From: Rhizorhabdus sp049889055
GTDB lineage: Bacteria; Pseudomonadota; Alphaproteobacteria; Sphingomonadales; Sphingomonadaceae
Direction of reading: 5' to 3'
Assembly: GCF_049889055.1 (NCBI RefSeq)
Contig: NZ_JBLTWO010000001.1
Coordinates: 682,001-746,000 of the forward strand
Length of the DNA: 64,000 bases
This document shows positions 52,897-60,920 of this stretch, one piece after another; within the stretch, counting starts at the first letter, position 1; every line of letters starts with the position of its first letter. The translations under genes and the position numbers were made by a program. The notes beneath the pieces are model-generated. The model searched no databases and had not been told where the DNA came from. It saw nothing but the letters and a program-made list of their open reading frames with translations.

Positions 52897-53723
52897 TGTT
52901 GGTCGATGCCTCGCTCTCGCTGCACCATCTGACGGTGCTCGACGCGACACCGCTGGAGCTCATCGAGATCGCGGGCACGCTGCGCTGCGACCATGTCTGC
53001 CTGTTCACCCATGTGCCCGAAGAGGGCCGGCAGATGTTCCCGAGCGTCGGCCGGGCTGACATCCCCGTGGTGCGCGAGGCACTCGACCGGGCCGGCGTGT
53101 CTCTCTGCAACATCGAATTCTTTCCGATCGACGGCCAGCCCGACTATCCGGCGTTCGAAGAAGCGCTGGCGGTGGGACAGGCGCTGGGCGCGACCAAGGC
53201 TACGGTGCACGTCCACGGACTGGACGATGATGAGGCCGTCCACTGGCTGCGCGACTTCTGCGACCGAGCGTCGCCGTTCGGGATCGTCCCCGGGCTCGAG
53301 CCCAACGCCTTTTCGGCGGTGCGGTCGGTAGCGCACGCAGCCTCGATCATCCGGCGGGTCGAGCGCGACAATCTCGCCATGGTGTGCGACGCGCTCCATC
53401 TGGTGAGGAGCGAAGGACGGGTCGCCGACGTAGCCGAGGCGAGCGCGCTGATCGGCTATTTCCAGATCTGTGACGGTCCGCTGTCGATCGCCGATGAGGA
53501 TCGTTGGCACGAGGCGATCTTCGAACGCGGCATCCCGGGGACGGGCGCCTTTCCGTTGCTGGAGGCGCTGCCGCTGCTGCGACCGGGCACGGTGATCGAC
53601 GTGGAAGTTCCGCAGAAGGCAGCGCGCAAGGCAGGGGTAGATGGCCTCGAACGGGCCCGCCGCGCGGTGGATGCGACGCGCTCGATCCTGGCCTCGCTCG
53701 ACCGGAAGGATGCAGCCCGATGA
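52884..53723 (+). CDS. sugar phosphate isomerase/epimerase-type TIM-barrel protein
   Basis: 279 aa. It has the AP-endonuclease-2/xylose-isomerase-like barrel pattern: CDHVCLFTHVP near the start, GLEPNAFSAVRSV with a metal-binding Glu, and MVCDALHLVRSEG with an Asp/His pair. Members include isomerases, epimerases and dehydratases in catabolic loci. No ribosome site precedes ATG 52884 and the operator overlaps it, so leaderless translation is possible. It is coupled to the next gene (ATGA). Confidence 0.75.
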   Translation: MNDFLLVDASLSLHHLTVLDATPLELIEIAGTLRCDHVCLFTHVPEEGRQMFPSVGRADIPVVREALDRAGVSLCNIEFFPIDGQPDYPAFEEALAVGQALGATKATVHVHGLDDDEAVHWLRDFCDRASPFGIVPGLEPNAFSAVRSVAHAASIIRRVERDNLAMVCDALHLVRSEGRVADVAEASALIGYFQICDGPLSIADEDRWHEAIFERGIPGTGAFPLLEALPLLRPGTVIDVEVPQKAARKAGVDGLERARRAVDATRSILASLDRKDAAR

Positions 53724-54241
53724 GTTTTCAGCCGACGATCATTCAATATGCCTGGGTCGTGCCCGACCTGATCGAAGCCGCGCAGCGCTGGCATGCGACC
53801 ACCGGCATCGGCCCCTTTCTCGTCAATCGCGACCTGAAGCTCGACCAGCCGCGCTATCGCGGCGCACCGTCGACCACGCGTTTCTCGACCGCCGTCGCGC
53901 AACATGGCGACGTGCAAGTCGAACTGGTCGAACAACTCGACGACAGCCGCTCGGCCTATCGCGATACGGTGGCCGCCGGACGGACCGGCTTCCACCATGT
54001 CGCCTTCATCGCCGGGGATTACGACGCCGACCTCGCCCATTATGTCGACCAGGGCTTCGAAGTCGCGGCCGATGGCCTGTTCGGGCCGATGCGCTATGCC
54101 TATGTCGATACGTCCGCGACACTCGGCCACATGATCGAGATCGTCGAAGACAAGCCCGCGATCCGCGCCTTCTTCGGCGCCGTGCGCAAGGCCGCCGAGC
54201 GCTGGGACCGCGATCCTGCGACGCTGATCCGCGAACTTTAA
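53720..54241 (+). CDS. VOC (glyoxalase/dioxygenase) family protein
   Basis: 173 aa from ATG 53720. The vicinal-oxygen-chelate fold shows HHVAFIAGDYD for the second module and GHMIEIVED for a terminal metal-ligand Glu. Members are glyoxalases, extradiol dioxygenases or epimerases. It overlaps the TIM-barrel stop by four bases and the next gene's stop on the opposite strand by four. A ring-cleavage or isomerisation role is an inference. Confidence 0.8.
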   Translation: MSFQPTIIQYAWVVPDLIEAAQRWHATTGIGPFLVNRDLKLDQPRYRGAPSTTRFSTAVAQHGDVQVELVEQLDDSRSAYRDTVAAGRTGFHHVAFIAGDYDADLAHYVDQGFEVAADGLFGPMRYAYVDTSATLGHMIEIVEDKPAIRAFFGAVRKAAERWDRDPATLIREL

Positions 54242-54726
54242 CTCCCAGTCTGCGCTCGCGGGTGGGCGACCGCCCGCTCGAACCCAAAGCTGCACCCATC
54301 ATCAACGATCTGCAGCAGTTCGACGACATTGCCGTCGCAGTCGCGGCCATAGGTCGCGCGCGTCGCCGCCGATCCGCCGGGCGGGCCGGTGAACTCCATG
54401 CCGAGCGCCAACAGCCGTTCATATTCGGCGAAGACGTCGTCGCAATAGAGGCACAGGTGGATGATGCCATGGTCGCACATGCGGGGCCGCACCGCCTCGC
54501 CTTGCGGTGAGGCATATTGGAACACCTCGACATAGAGGTTGCCGAGGCGGATCATCTGGTAGCGCGCCGCGCTGTCCTTCAGCCCGACCATCCGGTCGAC
54601 ACGTTCGTTGCCGACCTCCCAGCCGCCACCGCCGCAGCGTTCGAAGCCGAACCAGCGCTCATAATGATCGACGAAACGGTCGATGTCGGGCGTCGACACC
54701 GCCAGATGGTGGACGCCCCGGATCAT
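54238..54726 (-). CDS. VOC (glyoxalase/dioxygenase) family protein
   Basis: 162 aa. It begins MIRGVHHLAVSTPDIDRFVDHY, a typical VOC first strand with the metal-ligand His, and contains GIIHLCLYCDDVFAEY and DCDGNVVELLQI with a ligand Glu. It lies downstream of an SDR gene (4-bp overlap, ATGA) on the same strand. Confidence 0.85.
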   Translation of the reverse strand: MIRGVHHLAVSTPDIDRFVDHYERWFGFERCGGGGWEVGNERVDRMVGLKDSAARYQMIRLGNLYVEVFQYASPQGEAVRPRMCDHGIIHLCLYCDDVFAEYERLLALGMEFTGPPGGSAATRATYGRDCDGNVVELLQIVDDGCSFGFERAVAHPRAQTGS

Positions 54727-55532
54727 GACCTGGCAGCCGCGGCAGCAGCGCGCGCCGTCATCACTGCCTCGACGATCTCGGCGTTGCGCGGATTGCGCCG
54801 CAGGGTGACGCCTCCATTCACCTGCAGCATCTGCCCGGTCATGAAGCAGGCATCGGAGACGACCCAGGCCACCGCCTCGGCGATGTCGTCGCTCGTGCCC
54901 ACGCGGCCCAGCGGATATTCCTTGGCGAAGGTCTCGATGATCGCGGGGTTACGGCCCGCCTTGGCCGTCATCGGCGTGACGGTGAAACCGGGGGCCACCG
55001 AATTGGCGCGGATGCCGCGGTGACCGAATTCGTTGGCGATGCAGCGGATGACATGGTCGGCGCCGGCCTTGGTGCCCATATAGGCGGCGTGGTCCTCGAG
55101 CATGATCGTCGCGGTCGCCGAACTGATCTGCACCAGCGACCCGCCGTCGCGCATCACGCGCAGCATCGCCTGGTAGAAGAGGATCGCCCCGGTGAACTGG
55201 AGCGCGGTCATGCGCTCGATCTCTTCCTTGGTCGTGTCGAGGAAGGGCTTGAGCAGACCCCAGCCGGTCGCGTTGACCGCGATGTCGACCCCGCCGAACC
55301 GCTCGACCGCAGCCTGACCCAGCCGGGCGAGATCGGCCTCGCTGGTCAGGTCGCACTGCCCCACGGCAAGCCCGTCCAGTTCCTCCGCCAGTTCGGCGAG
55401 CGGCTCGGGATCGCGCCCGGCGAGCACGAGTCGCGCACCATCGGCCGCCAGCCTGCGGGCGATGGACTGTGCCATATTGCCTCGCCCGGCCGCCCCCATC
55501 ACGACCGCGACCTTACCGTCCAGATTCGCCAT
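54723..55532 (-). CDS. short-chain dehydrogenase/reductase
   Basis: 269 aa from ATG 55532. The nucleotide motif is VAVVMGAAGRGNMAQSIARR and the active-site region is VQISSATATIMLEDHAAYMGTKAG (Ser, Tyr-x3-Lys), then IRANSVAPGF. Oxidation of a hydroxyl in the degradation pathway is likely. Divergent from the SDR at 55730, with two operator-like sites between them. Confidence 0.9.
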   Translation of the reverse strand: MANLDGKVAVVMGAAGRGNMAQSIARRLAADGARLVLAGRDPEPLAELAEELDGLAVGQCDLTSEADLARLGQAAVERFGGVDIAVNATGWGLLKPFLDTTKEEIERMTALQFTGAILFYQAMLRVMRDGGSLVQISSATATIMLEDHAAYMGTKAGADHVIRCIANEFGHRGIRANSVAPGFTVTPMTAKAGRNPAIIETFAKEYPLGRVGTSDDIAEAVAWVVSDACFMTGQMLQVNGGVTLRRNPRNAEIVEAVMTARAAAAAARS

Positions 55533-55557
55533 TTCCGCTCTCCTCTCCCTAGCATTA

Positions 55558-55579
55558 AAAACAGGCATGACTGCCTTTT
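55558..55579. promoter_or_regulatory. operator-like site between divergent SDR genes
   Basis: AAAACA-GG-CATG-AC-TG-CC-TTTT, the same AAAACAnnCATGnnTG core as the sites at 22754 and 52875. It lies 26 bp upstream of the minus-strand SDR start. Confidence 0.6.
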
Positions 55580-55662
55580 TCAATAGCCGATGGGTTGTGC
55601 CCGACGGCCAGGAAACCTCGCTTTGCTGCGGCATTCTGCGGGAAAAGGCCTGGCCCCGTAAA

Positions 55663-55682
55663 AAAGACATTTGTGATTGTTT
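55663..55682. promoter_or_regulatory. weaker copy of the shared operator motif (reverse orientation)
   Basis: Read on the minus strand it is AAACA-AT-CACA-AA-TG-TC-TTT, matching the shared pattern except CACA for CATG at the centre. It lies about 48 bp upstream of the plus-strand SDR at 55730. Confidence 0.4.
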
Positions 55683-55729
55683 TATTTCCCGGCGATGATA
55701 AGCCTTGCTTGGAGGAGCCTGAAAAATCG

Positions 55730-56656
55730 ATGGATGCCAATCGCCCAGAGGCCGCGACGAACGGCCATGTACGCCCGGATCCCAACGACCCATCCCGCCC
55801 GAAGCGCGGCCTGGTGACGGAACAGCTCGCGACGCAGGAGACGGTGTTCCGATCCGATCTGCTCGCCGGTCACCGCATATTGATCACCGGCGGCGGCAGC
55901 GGCATGGGCAAGGCGACCGCCTTTCTCGCCACGCGCCTGGGCGCCGATGTCGCGATCTGCGGCCGTAGTCCGGAGAAGCTCGAAACCGTCCAGCGCGAGA
56001 TCAAGGAGGCCACTGGCCGCGAGATCATGACCGCGTCGATGACGATCCGCGATCCCGAGGCCTGCGAGGCGCTGATCGCCGACGTCTATGAACGGTTCGG
56101 CGGCCTCGACACGCTGGTCAACAATGCCGGCGGCCAGTTTCCGCAGAATGCGATCGACTTCAGCCGCAAGGGCTGGCTGGCCGTGATCGACACCAATCTC
56201 AACGGCACCTGGTGGATGATGCAGGAGGCGGCCAAGCGCTGGCGCGACAGCGACACGCCCGGCCACGTCATCAACATCGTCGCCAATGTCGAGCGCGGGA
56301 TGCCGCAGGCGGCGCACACCTGCGCCGCGCGTGCCGGGGTCATCTATCTGTCCAAGACTCTCGCGACCGAATGGGCGCCGTTCAAGGTCCGCGTGAACTG
56401 CATCGGCCCTGGCGTGATCGAGACCGAAGGCTTCGGCGTCTATCCGGAGGAAGCGCTCGTCCGCTTCCACAAGGCCAATCCGATGAAGGTCCGCGGCAAT
56501 GCCTGGGACGTGGCCGAGGCGATTGCCTATCTCGCCTCGCCGGCCGGCCGCTTCATCAACGGCGACCTGATGATCATCGACGGCGGCCAGGCGCAGTGGG
56601 GCGTCGTGTGGCCGGGCGGCATGCCCGACTATTTCGCGGAAAATGGCGCGGCCTGA
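55730..56656 (+). CDS. SDR, 2,4-dienoyl-CoA-reductase-like
   Basis: 308 aa from ATG 55730 (GGAGGAG upstream at 55711-55717). A 45-residue N-terminal extension precedes HRILITGGGSGMGKATAFLA. LVNNAGGQFPQNAIDFSRKGW fits 2,4-dienoyl-CoA reductase relatives. The canonical Tyr-x3-Lys is not seen: the region reads AHTCAARAGVIYLSKTLATEW, as in the dienoyl-CoA reductase branch where Tyr is moved. The likely role is reduction of an unsaturated CoA intermediate. Co-directional with the next SDR. Confidence 0.82.
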   Translation: MDANRPEAATNGHVRPDPNDPSRPKRGLVTEQLATQETVFRSDLLAGHRILITGGGSGMGKATAFLATRLGADVAICGRSPEKLETVQREIKEATGREIMTASMTIRDPEACEALIADVYERFGGLDTLVNNAGGQFPQNAIDFSRKGWLAVIDTNLNGTWWMMQEAAKRWRDSDTPGHVINIVANVERGMPQAAHTCAARAGVIYLSKTLATEWAPFKVRVNCIGPGVIETEGFGVYPEEALVRFHKANPMKVRGNAWDVAEAIAYLASPAGRFINGDLMIIDGGQAQWGVVWPGGMPDYFAENGAA

Positions 56657-56681
56657 AGGTCCGCCGACAATGGAGAGGTTG

Positions 56682-57455
56682 ATGGGACAGGATCGTGGCG
56701 GCCGAGTGGCCGGCAAGGTGGCACTGGTCACCGGCGGTGGATCGGGTCTGGGCAAGGCCGATTGCGAGGCACTGGCGCGCGAGGGCGCGACCGTCGTCGT
56801 CACCGACGTGAAGCTCGAACCCGCGCAGAAGGTGGCCGATGCGATCGGCAACGGCGCCGTGGCGATGGTGCTCGACGTCGCGTCCGAGGAGCAGTGGATC
56901 GCCACGATCAAGGCGATCGAGGACAGCTTTGGCCGGCTCGATATCCTCGTCAACAATGCGGGCGTGGTGCTGTCGGCCGATGTCGAAGGCACGACGCTCG
57001 AGCAGTTCCGCTTCGTCAACGCGGTGATGAACGAGGGCGTATTCCTCGGCTGCAAATATGCGATCCCGCTGATGAACCGCAATGACGGCGGCTCGATCAT
57101 CAACATGTCGTCGACCGGTGCGTTGCTCGGCTATCCGATCTTCTTCGCCTATTCCGCCGCCAAGGGCGCGGTGCGGTCGATGACCAAGTCGATCGCGGTG
57201 ATGTGCCAGGAAAAGGGCTACAAGATCCGCTGCAACTCGGTCCATCCCGGCGCGATCGAAACGCCGATGGTGCAGGAGGCCGAGGGCCGGATCGGCCAGG
57301 TACAGGCCGTCGCCACCGGCGTTCTGCCTCCCGGCGCAAAGGGGGCGCCCGAAGACGTCGCCGCGATGGTGCTGTTCCTCGCCTCGGATGAATCGCGCTT
57401 CGTCAACGGGGCCGAACTGGTCGTGGACAATGGCGTGACCATCCGCCCCTTCTGA
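56682..57455 (+). CDS. short-chain dehydrogenase/reductase
   Basis: 257 aa from ATG 56682 (GGAGAGG upstream). The NAD-binding loop is ALVTGGGSGLGKADCEALA and the active site is INMSSTGALLGYPIFFAYSAAKG (Ser, Tyr-x3-Lys). IRCNSVHPGAIETPM follows. Similar to 3-alpha/7-alpha-hydroxysteroid or cyclohexanol dehydrogenase-type SDRs, but the substrate is not readable. It lies 25 bp behind the preceding SDR and ends the catabolic block. Confidence 0.9.
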   Translation: MGQDRGGRVAGKVALVTGGGSGLGKADCEALAREGATVVVTDVKLEPAQKVADAIGNGAVAMVLDVASEEQWIATIKAIEDSFGRLDILVNNAGVVLSADVEGTTLEQFRFVNAVMNEGVFLGCKYAIPLMNRNDGGSIINMSSTGALLGYPIFFAYSAAKGAVRSMTKSIAVMCQEKGYKIRCNSVHPGAIETPMVQEAEGRIGQVQAVATGVLPPGAKGAPEDVAAMVLFLASDESRFVNGAELVVDNGVTIRPF

Positions 57456-57477
57456 TCTGTCCTGCGCCCGGCGGCGT

Positions 57478-58119
57478 TCAGGCACTACCGAGAATGTTGA
57501 TCGTGAAGGCCAGCACGCCGATGTTGAAGATGAAGGCGGCGAAGCAGTGGCTGACCGCCACCCGCCGCATATGCCGCCCGCTCAATTCGACATCGGATGT
57601 CTGGAAGGTCATCCCCAGCGTGAAGGCGAAATAGACGAAGTCCCAATAATCGGGATCGTCGTTGCCGGGGAAGTCCAGCCCACGCGCGTCGCCGCCATCG
57701 GCCTGACTGTAATAGAGATGCGCATAATGCAGCGCATAGATCATGTTGCTGAACAGCCAGGCGAGCAGCAGCGTGACGATCACCAGCGCGGTGCCGCTGG
57801 CATGAAGATCGCCCTTGCGGCCGAGTTCGAAGCCGACCGCCACCAATATCGTCGTGCAGACGGTGCCGGTGACCGCCAGCAGCATCACCCGATTGGCGTC
57901 GTTGCGCTCGGCGGCGTCGCGCATCGCGGGCGGATCCTTGGCGAGCAGCGGAATAACCGACAGCAGGAACAGCGCTGCTCCCGCATCGAAGCCGACCAGC
58001 GCCGCCCGCGACCAGCCCAGCCGGTCGAACGCCAGCCAGAAGACCGTTGCCGACAGAAGCAGAAAGGCGAGGAAGCGCGGCGGAGCGACATGATGACCGA
58101 GCGCGAGGCGAAGCGACAT
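57478..58119 (-). CDS. DUF1345 membrane protein
   Basis: 213 aa with about five to six membrane helices. FAFTLGMTFQTSDVELSGRHMRR and SNMIYALHYAHLYYSQ are characteristic of DUF1345. The function is unknown. It is convergent with the SDR gene and divergent from the SMR gene. Confidence 0.88.
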   Translation of the reverse strand: MSLRLALGHHVAPPRFLAFLLLSATVFWLAFDRLGWSRAALVGFDAGAALFLLSVIPLLAKDPPAMRDAAERNDANRVMLLAVTGTVCTTILVAVGFELGRKGDLHASGTALVIVTLLLAWLFSNMIYALHYAHLYYSQADGGDARGLDFPGNDDPDYWDFVYFAFTLGMTFQTSDVELSGRHMRRVAVSHCFAAFIFNIGVLAFTINILGSA

Positions 58120-58165
58120 GGACGATCTTCTAGCGCCGCCGGGACCGCGCGGCTATGGCCCTCCC

Positions 58166-58483
58166 ATGGCCTGGATATTGCTCATCGTCGGCGGCTGCTT
58201 CGAAGTCGGCTTCACCACCTGCCTCCGCTTCGTCGACGGCTTCCGCAACATCCCCTGGACGATCGCTTTCCTCGTCTCGGTCACGCTGTCGATGGGCCTG
58301 CTCGAACTGTCGAGCCGGTCGATTCCGATGGGCACGGCCTATGCGGTGTGGACCGGCATCGGGGCGATCGGCACCGTGCTCGTCGGGATGATATGGTTCG
58401 GCGAACCCGCGACCAGCGTTCGCATCCTGCTGCTGCTGACGATCGTCGCCTGCATCGCCGGACTCAAATTCGTCGCCCACTGA
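58166..58483 (+). CDS. SMR family multidrug/guanidinium-type efflux protein
   Basis: 105 aa from ATG 58166, giving the standard SMR length; an earlier in-frame ATG at 58118 would overlap the divergent gene. Four helices are seen; the conserved membrane Glu is in GGCFEVGFTTCLRF and the later motif GTAYAVWTGIGAIGTVLVGMIWF is typical. It is a dual-topology proton antiporter for cationic compounds, closest in pattern to the SugE/Gdx group. Confidence 0.9.
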   Translation: MAWILLIVGGCFEVGFTTCLRFVDGFRNIPWTIAFLVSVTLSMGLLELSSRSIPMGTAYAVWTGIGAIGTVLVGMIWFGEPATSVRILLLLTIVACIAGLKFVAH

Positions 58484-58571
58484 GCAAAGCCGTCAGCCTC
58501 TTGCCAGCCGGCGCGCCGGGCTGGCATGCGGGACCGGAACGGCGATCACTCGTCCGTGCGTCAGGAGTGTC

Positions 58572-59021
58572 ATGCGTTATTATCTCGATACCGAGTTCAA
58601 CGGCTTCGGCGGCGACCTGCTGAGCCTGGCTCTCGTCCCCGAATATGGCGACCAGGACTATTATGTCGTGATCCCGACCGACGCGCCTTACCACCCCTGG
58701 GTCGAGAAGCATGTCGTTCCTTATCTCGAATCGGTCCCCCGCACGCTGTACAACCGGCTCGACCGTGTCGCGGCCGCGCATGATGTCGCAGCCTTCCTCG
58801 CAGGCGACCCCGATCCGGTCATCATTGCCGACTGGCCCGAGGATATCGCGCTCTTTTGCCGCTTGTTGCTGGTGGGCGAGACCGAGATCGTCGACATCCG
58901 TCACATGCGCTTCGAATTCCAGCGCACGCCGGGCTTTTCGACAGCACGCAACAGCGCAGTACCGCACAATGCGCTGCATGACGCCCGCGCGCTGCGCGAT
59001 CACCTGACCAGCCTCGACTGA
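58572..59021 (+). CDS. DEDDh-type 3'-5' exoribonuclease-like protein
   Basis: 149 aa. DTEF near the N terminus (first D-E pair), IADWPEDIALF in the middle and HNALHDARALRDHL at the end give the DEDDh exonuclease pattern. It resembles the small Rv2179c-like exoribonuclease group. Role in RNA turnover is inferred. Confidence 0.75.
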   Translation: MRYYLDTEFNGFGGDLLSLALVPEYGDQDYYVVIPTDAPYHPWVEKHVVPYLESVPRTLYNRLDRVAAAHDVAAFLAGDPDPVIIADWPEDIALFCRLLLVGETEIVDIRHMRFEFQRTPGFSTARNSAVPHNALHDARALRDHLTSLD

Positions 59022-59042
59022 CCCGACACCGGCCAAGCATCT

Positions 59043-59082
59043 CTGTCATAGAAGCGCCCGACGCGACCGCTTATGCTGTCGC
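59043..59082 (+). promoter_or_regulatory. possible PHO-box half-sites upstream of pstS
   Basis: CTGTCAT at 59043-59049 and CTGTCGC at 59076-59082 are 33 bp apart, three times the 11-bp PHO-box repeat spacing. The intervening repeats are poorly conserved, so PhoB control is plausible but weakly supported. Confidence 0.35.
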
Positions 59083-59107
59083 CCGATATAGAAGGAGAGC
59101 AATCCCG

Positions 59108-60214
59108 ATGAAGACCAGCTTCCTCAACCCCATGCGCGCGACGCTCGTCGCGGCGATGGCGCTGCTGATCGCCAGTTGCGGGCAGCAGGCGAAGAAGGAC
59201 GATGCCGCAGGCGGCGGCTCGGCCGCAGCGGCCGGTGCCCTGTCCGGCGCAGGCGCGACCTTCCCCGCGCCGCTCTATGCAAAATGGGCCGAAAGCTACA
59301 AGGCACAGACCGGTGTGGGCCTGAACTATCAGGCGATCGGCTCGGGCGGCGGGATCAAGCAGATCAAGGCCAACACCGTCGATTTCGGCGCGTCGGACAA
59401 GCCGCTCAAGGCGGACGAACTGGCTGCCGCCGGCCTGTACCAGTTCCCGACCGTGATGGGCGGCGTCGTACCCGTCGTGAACATCCCCGGCATCACCCCC
59501 GGCCAGGTGCGCCTGTCGGGCGAACTGCTCGGCGCGATCTTCCTGGGCGAAGTCGCCAAGTGGACCGACCCGCGCATCGCCGCGCTCAACCCCGGCGTTA
59601 AGCTGCCCGCGCTGCCGATCACCGTCGTCCACCGTTCGGACGGATCGGGGACCTCTTTTCTCTTCACCAGCTATCTGACCGCGAAGAGCCCCGCCTGGGG
59701 ATCGAAGGTCGGTGCCAGCGACGCCGTATCCTGGCCGACCGGCATCGGCGGCAAGGGCAATGACGGCGTCTCCGCCTTCGTGCGCCAGACCAAGGGCTCG
59801 ATCGGCTATGTCGAATATGCCTATGCCAAGCAGAATCAGATGAGCCACGTCCTGCTGCAGAACAAAGCGGGCGGCTTCGTCGCCCCCTCGGCCGAGAGCT
59901 TCGCCGCCGCAGCCGCCGGTGCCGACTGGGCCGCAGCCCCCGGCAATTATCTGCTGCTGCTCGACCAGCCGGGCGAGAAGAGCTGGCCGATCACCGGCGC
60001 CACCTTCATCCTGCTCCACACAAAGCAGGAAAATGTCGCCAAGGCGAAGGCCGCGCTCGGCTTCTTCGACTGGGCGATGGGCAAGGGCGACGCCGAAGCA
60101 GTTGCGCTCGACTATGTCCCGCTGCCCGCCGAGGTGAAGGCGCTCGTCCGCAAGCAGTGGGCGGAGGCGATCACCGGGCCGAACGGCAAGCCGCTCTACA
60201 CGCCGGCTCCCTGA
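59108..60214 (+). CDS. pstS: phosphate ABC transporter substrate-binding protein
   Basis: 368 aa. The lipobox LIASC puts the acylated Cys at residue 24. GAGATFPAPLYAKWAESYK, GSGGGIKQI, FGASDKPL and VHRSDGSGTSFLFTSYL are the phosphate-binding signatures of PstS. It captures phosphate in the periplasm for PstCAB, which is not encoded in this window. It ends at a bidirectional terminator shared with pal. Confidence 0.96.
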   Translation: MKTSFLNPMRATLVAAMALLIASCGQQAKKDDAAGGGSAAAAGALSGAGATFPAPLYAKWAESYKAQTGVGLNYQAIGSGGGIKQIKANTVDFGASDKPLKADELAAAGLYQFPTVMGGVVPVVNIPGITPGQVRLSGELLGAIFLGEVAKWTDPRIAALNPGVKLPALPITVVHRSDGSGTSFLFTSYLTAKSPAWGSKVGASDAVSWPTGIGGKGNDGVSAFVRQTKGSIGYVEYAYAKQNQMSHVLLQNKAGGFVAPSAESFAAAAAGADWAAAPGNYLLLLDQPGEKSWPITGATFILLHTKQENVAKAKAALGFFDWAMGKGDAEAVALDYVPLPAEVKALVRKQWAEAITGPNGKPLYTPAP

Positions 60215-60233
60215 GCCGGCTCTCCCGAAACCG

Positions 60234-60274
60234 AAAAGGGGCCGCCGGCACTGTGCCGACGGCCCCTTTCTTTT
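60234..60274. terminator. bidirectional rho-independent terminator
   Basis: AAAAGGGGCCG-CCGGCAC pairs with GTGCCG-ACGGCCCCTTT around a single T, with one mismatch, flanked by A and T runs on both sides. It sits between convergent pstS and pal, so it can stop both. Confidence 0.85.
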
Positions 60275-60322
60275 GCTGCGGGCCGGAGCGGAGCGCCCCG
60301 GCCTGCCGTCCCTTCGGCCCAA

Positions 60323-60850
60323 TCAGTTCGGAACGACGGTGACCGCGCGGCGGTTCTGCGCCCAGGCAGCCTCGTCCGAACCGGTCGCCAGCGGGCGTTC
60401 CTTGCCATAGCTGATGACCGAGATGCGCGACGCCGGAACGCCGACGCTCACCAGATAATTCTTCGCGGCATTGGCACGACGCTCGCCAAGGGCGAGGTTG
60501 TACTCGCGCGTGCCACGCTCGTCGCAATGGCCTTCTATCGTCACCGAAACGTTCGGATATTTGGCCAGCCACTGGGCCTGGCGGCTCAGCGTCGCCTGAT
60601 CCTCGGCATCGACATCATAGGAATCGGTGTCGAAGAACACGGTATCGGTGCCGGCCTGCGCCAGAAAATCGGCGCGCGATCCCGGGACCGGGCCGGTCTG
60701 CGGCGGCGGCGGCGGCGGGGCCTCCGGCATCGGGGCCGGGGCGGTCTGCGGCGGCGGCGGCGGCAGTTCCTCGGGCTTCTTCTTCGAACAGGCAGCGACG
60801 CTCAGTGCCAGCGCGGACACGAGCGCGATCTTAAGGGTCATACGCGCCAT
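60323..60850 (-). CDS. pal: peptidoglycan-associated lipoprotein
   Basis: 175 aa. Lipobox SVAAC with Cys21, a Pro-rich linker, then the OmpA-like domain with VTIEGHCDERGTREYNLALG and RANAAKNYLVSVGV. It anchors the outer membrane to peptidoglycan and works with TolB. Downstream of tolB on the minus strand. Confidence 0.97.
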   Translation of the reverse strand: MARMTLKIALVSALALSVAACSKKKPEELPPPPPQTAPAPMPEAPPPPPPQTGPVPGSRADFLAQAGTDTVFFDTDSYDVDAEDQATLSRQAQWLAKYPNVSVTIEGHCDERGTREYNLALGERRANAAKNYLVSVGVPASRISVISYGKERPLATGSDEAAWAQNRRAVTVVPN

Positions 60851-60920
60851 CTAAATCTCCTTCCTCAGCTGGTTACGGTTGAATAACGATTTTCATTCCC
60901 GGTTTCTCCCAGAAATCCCC

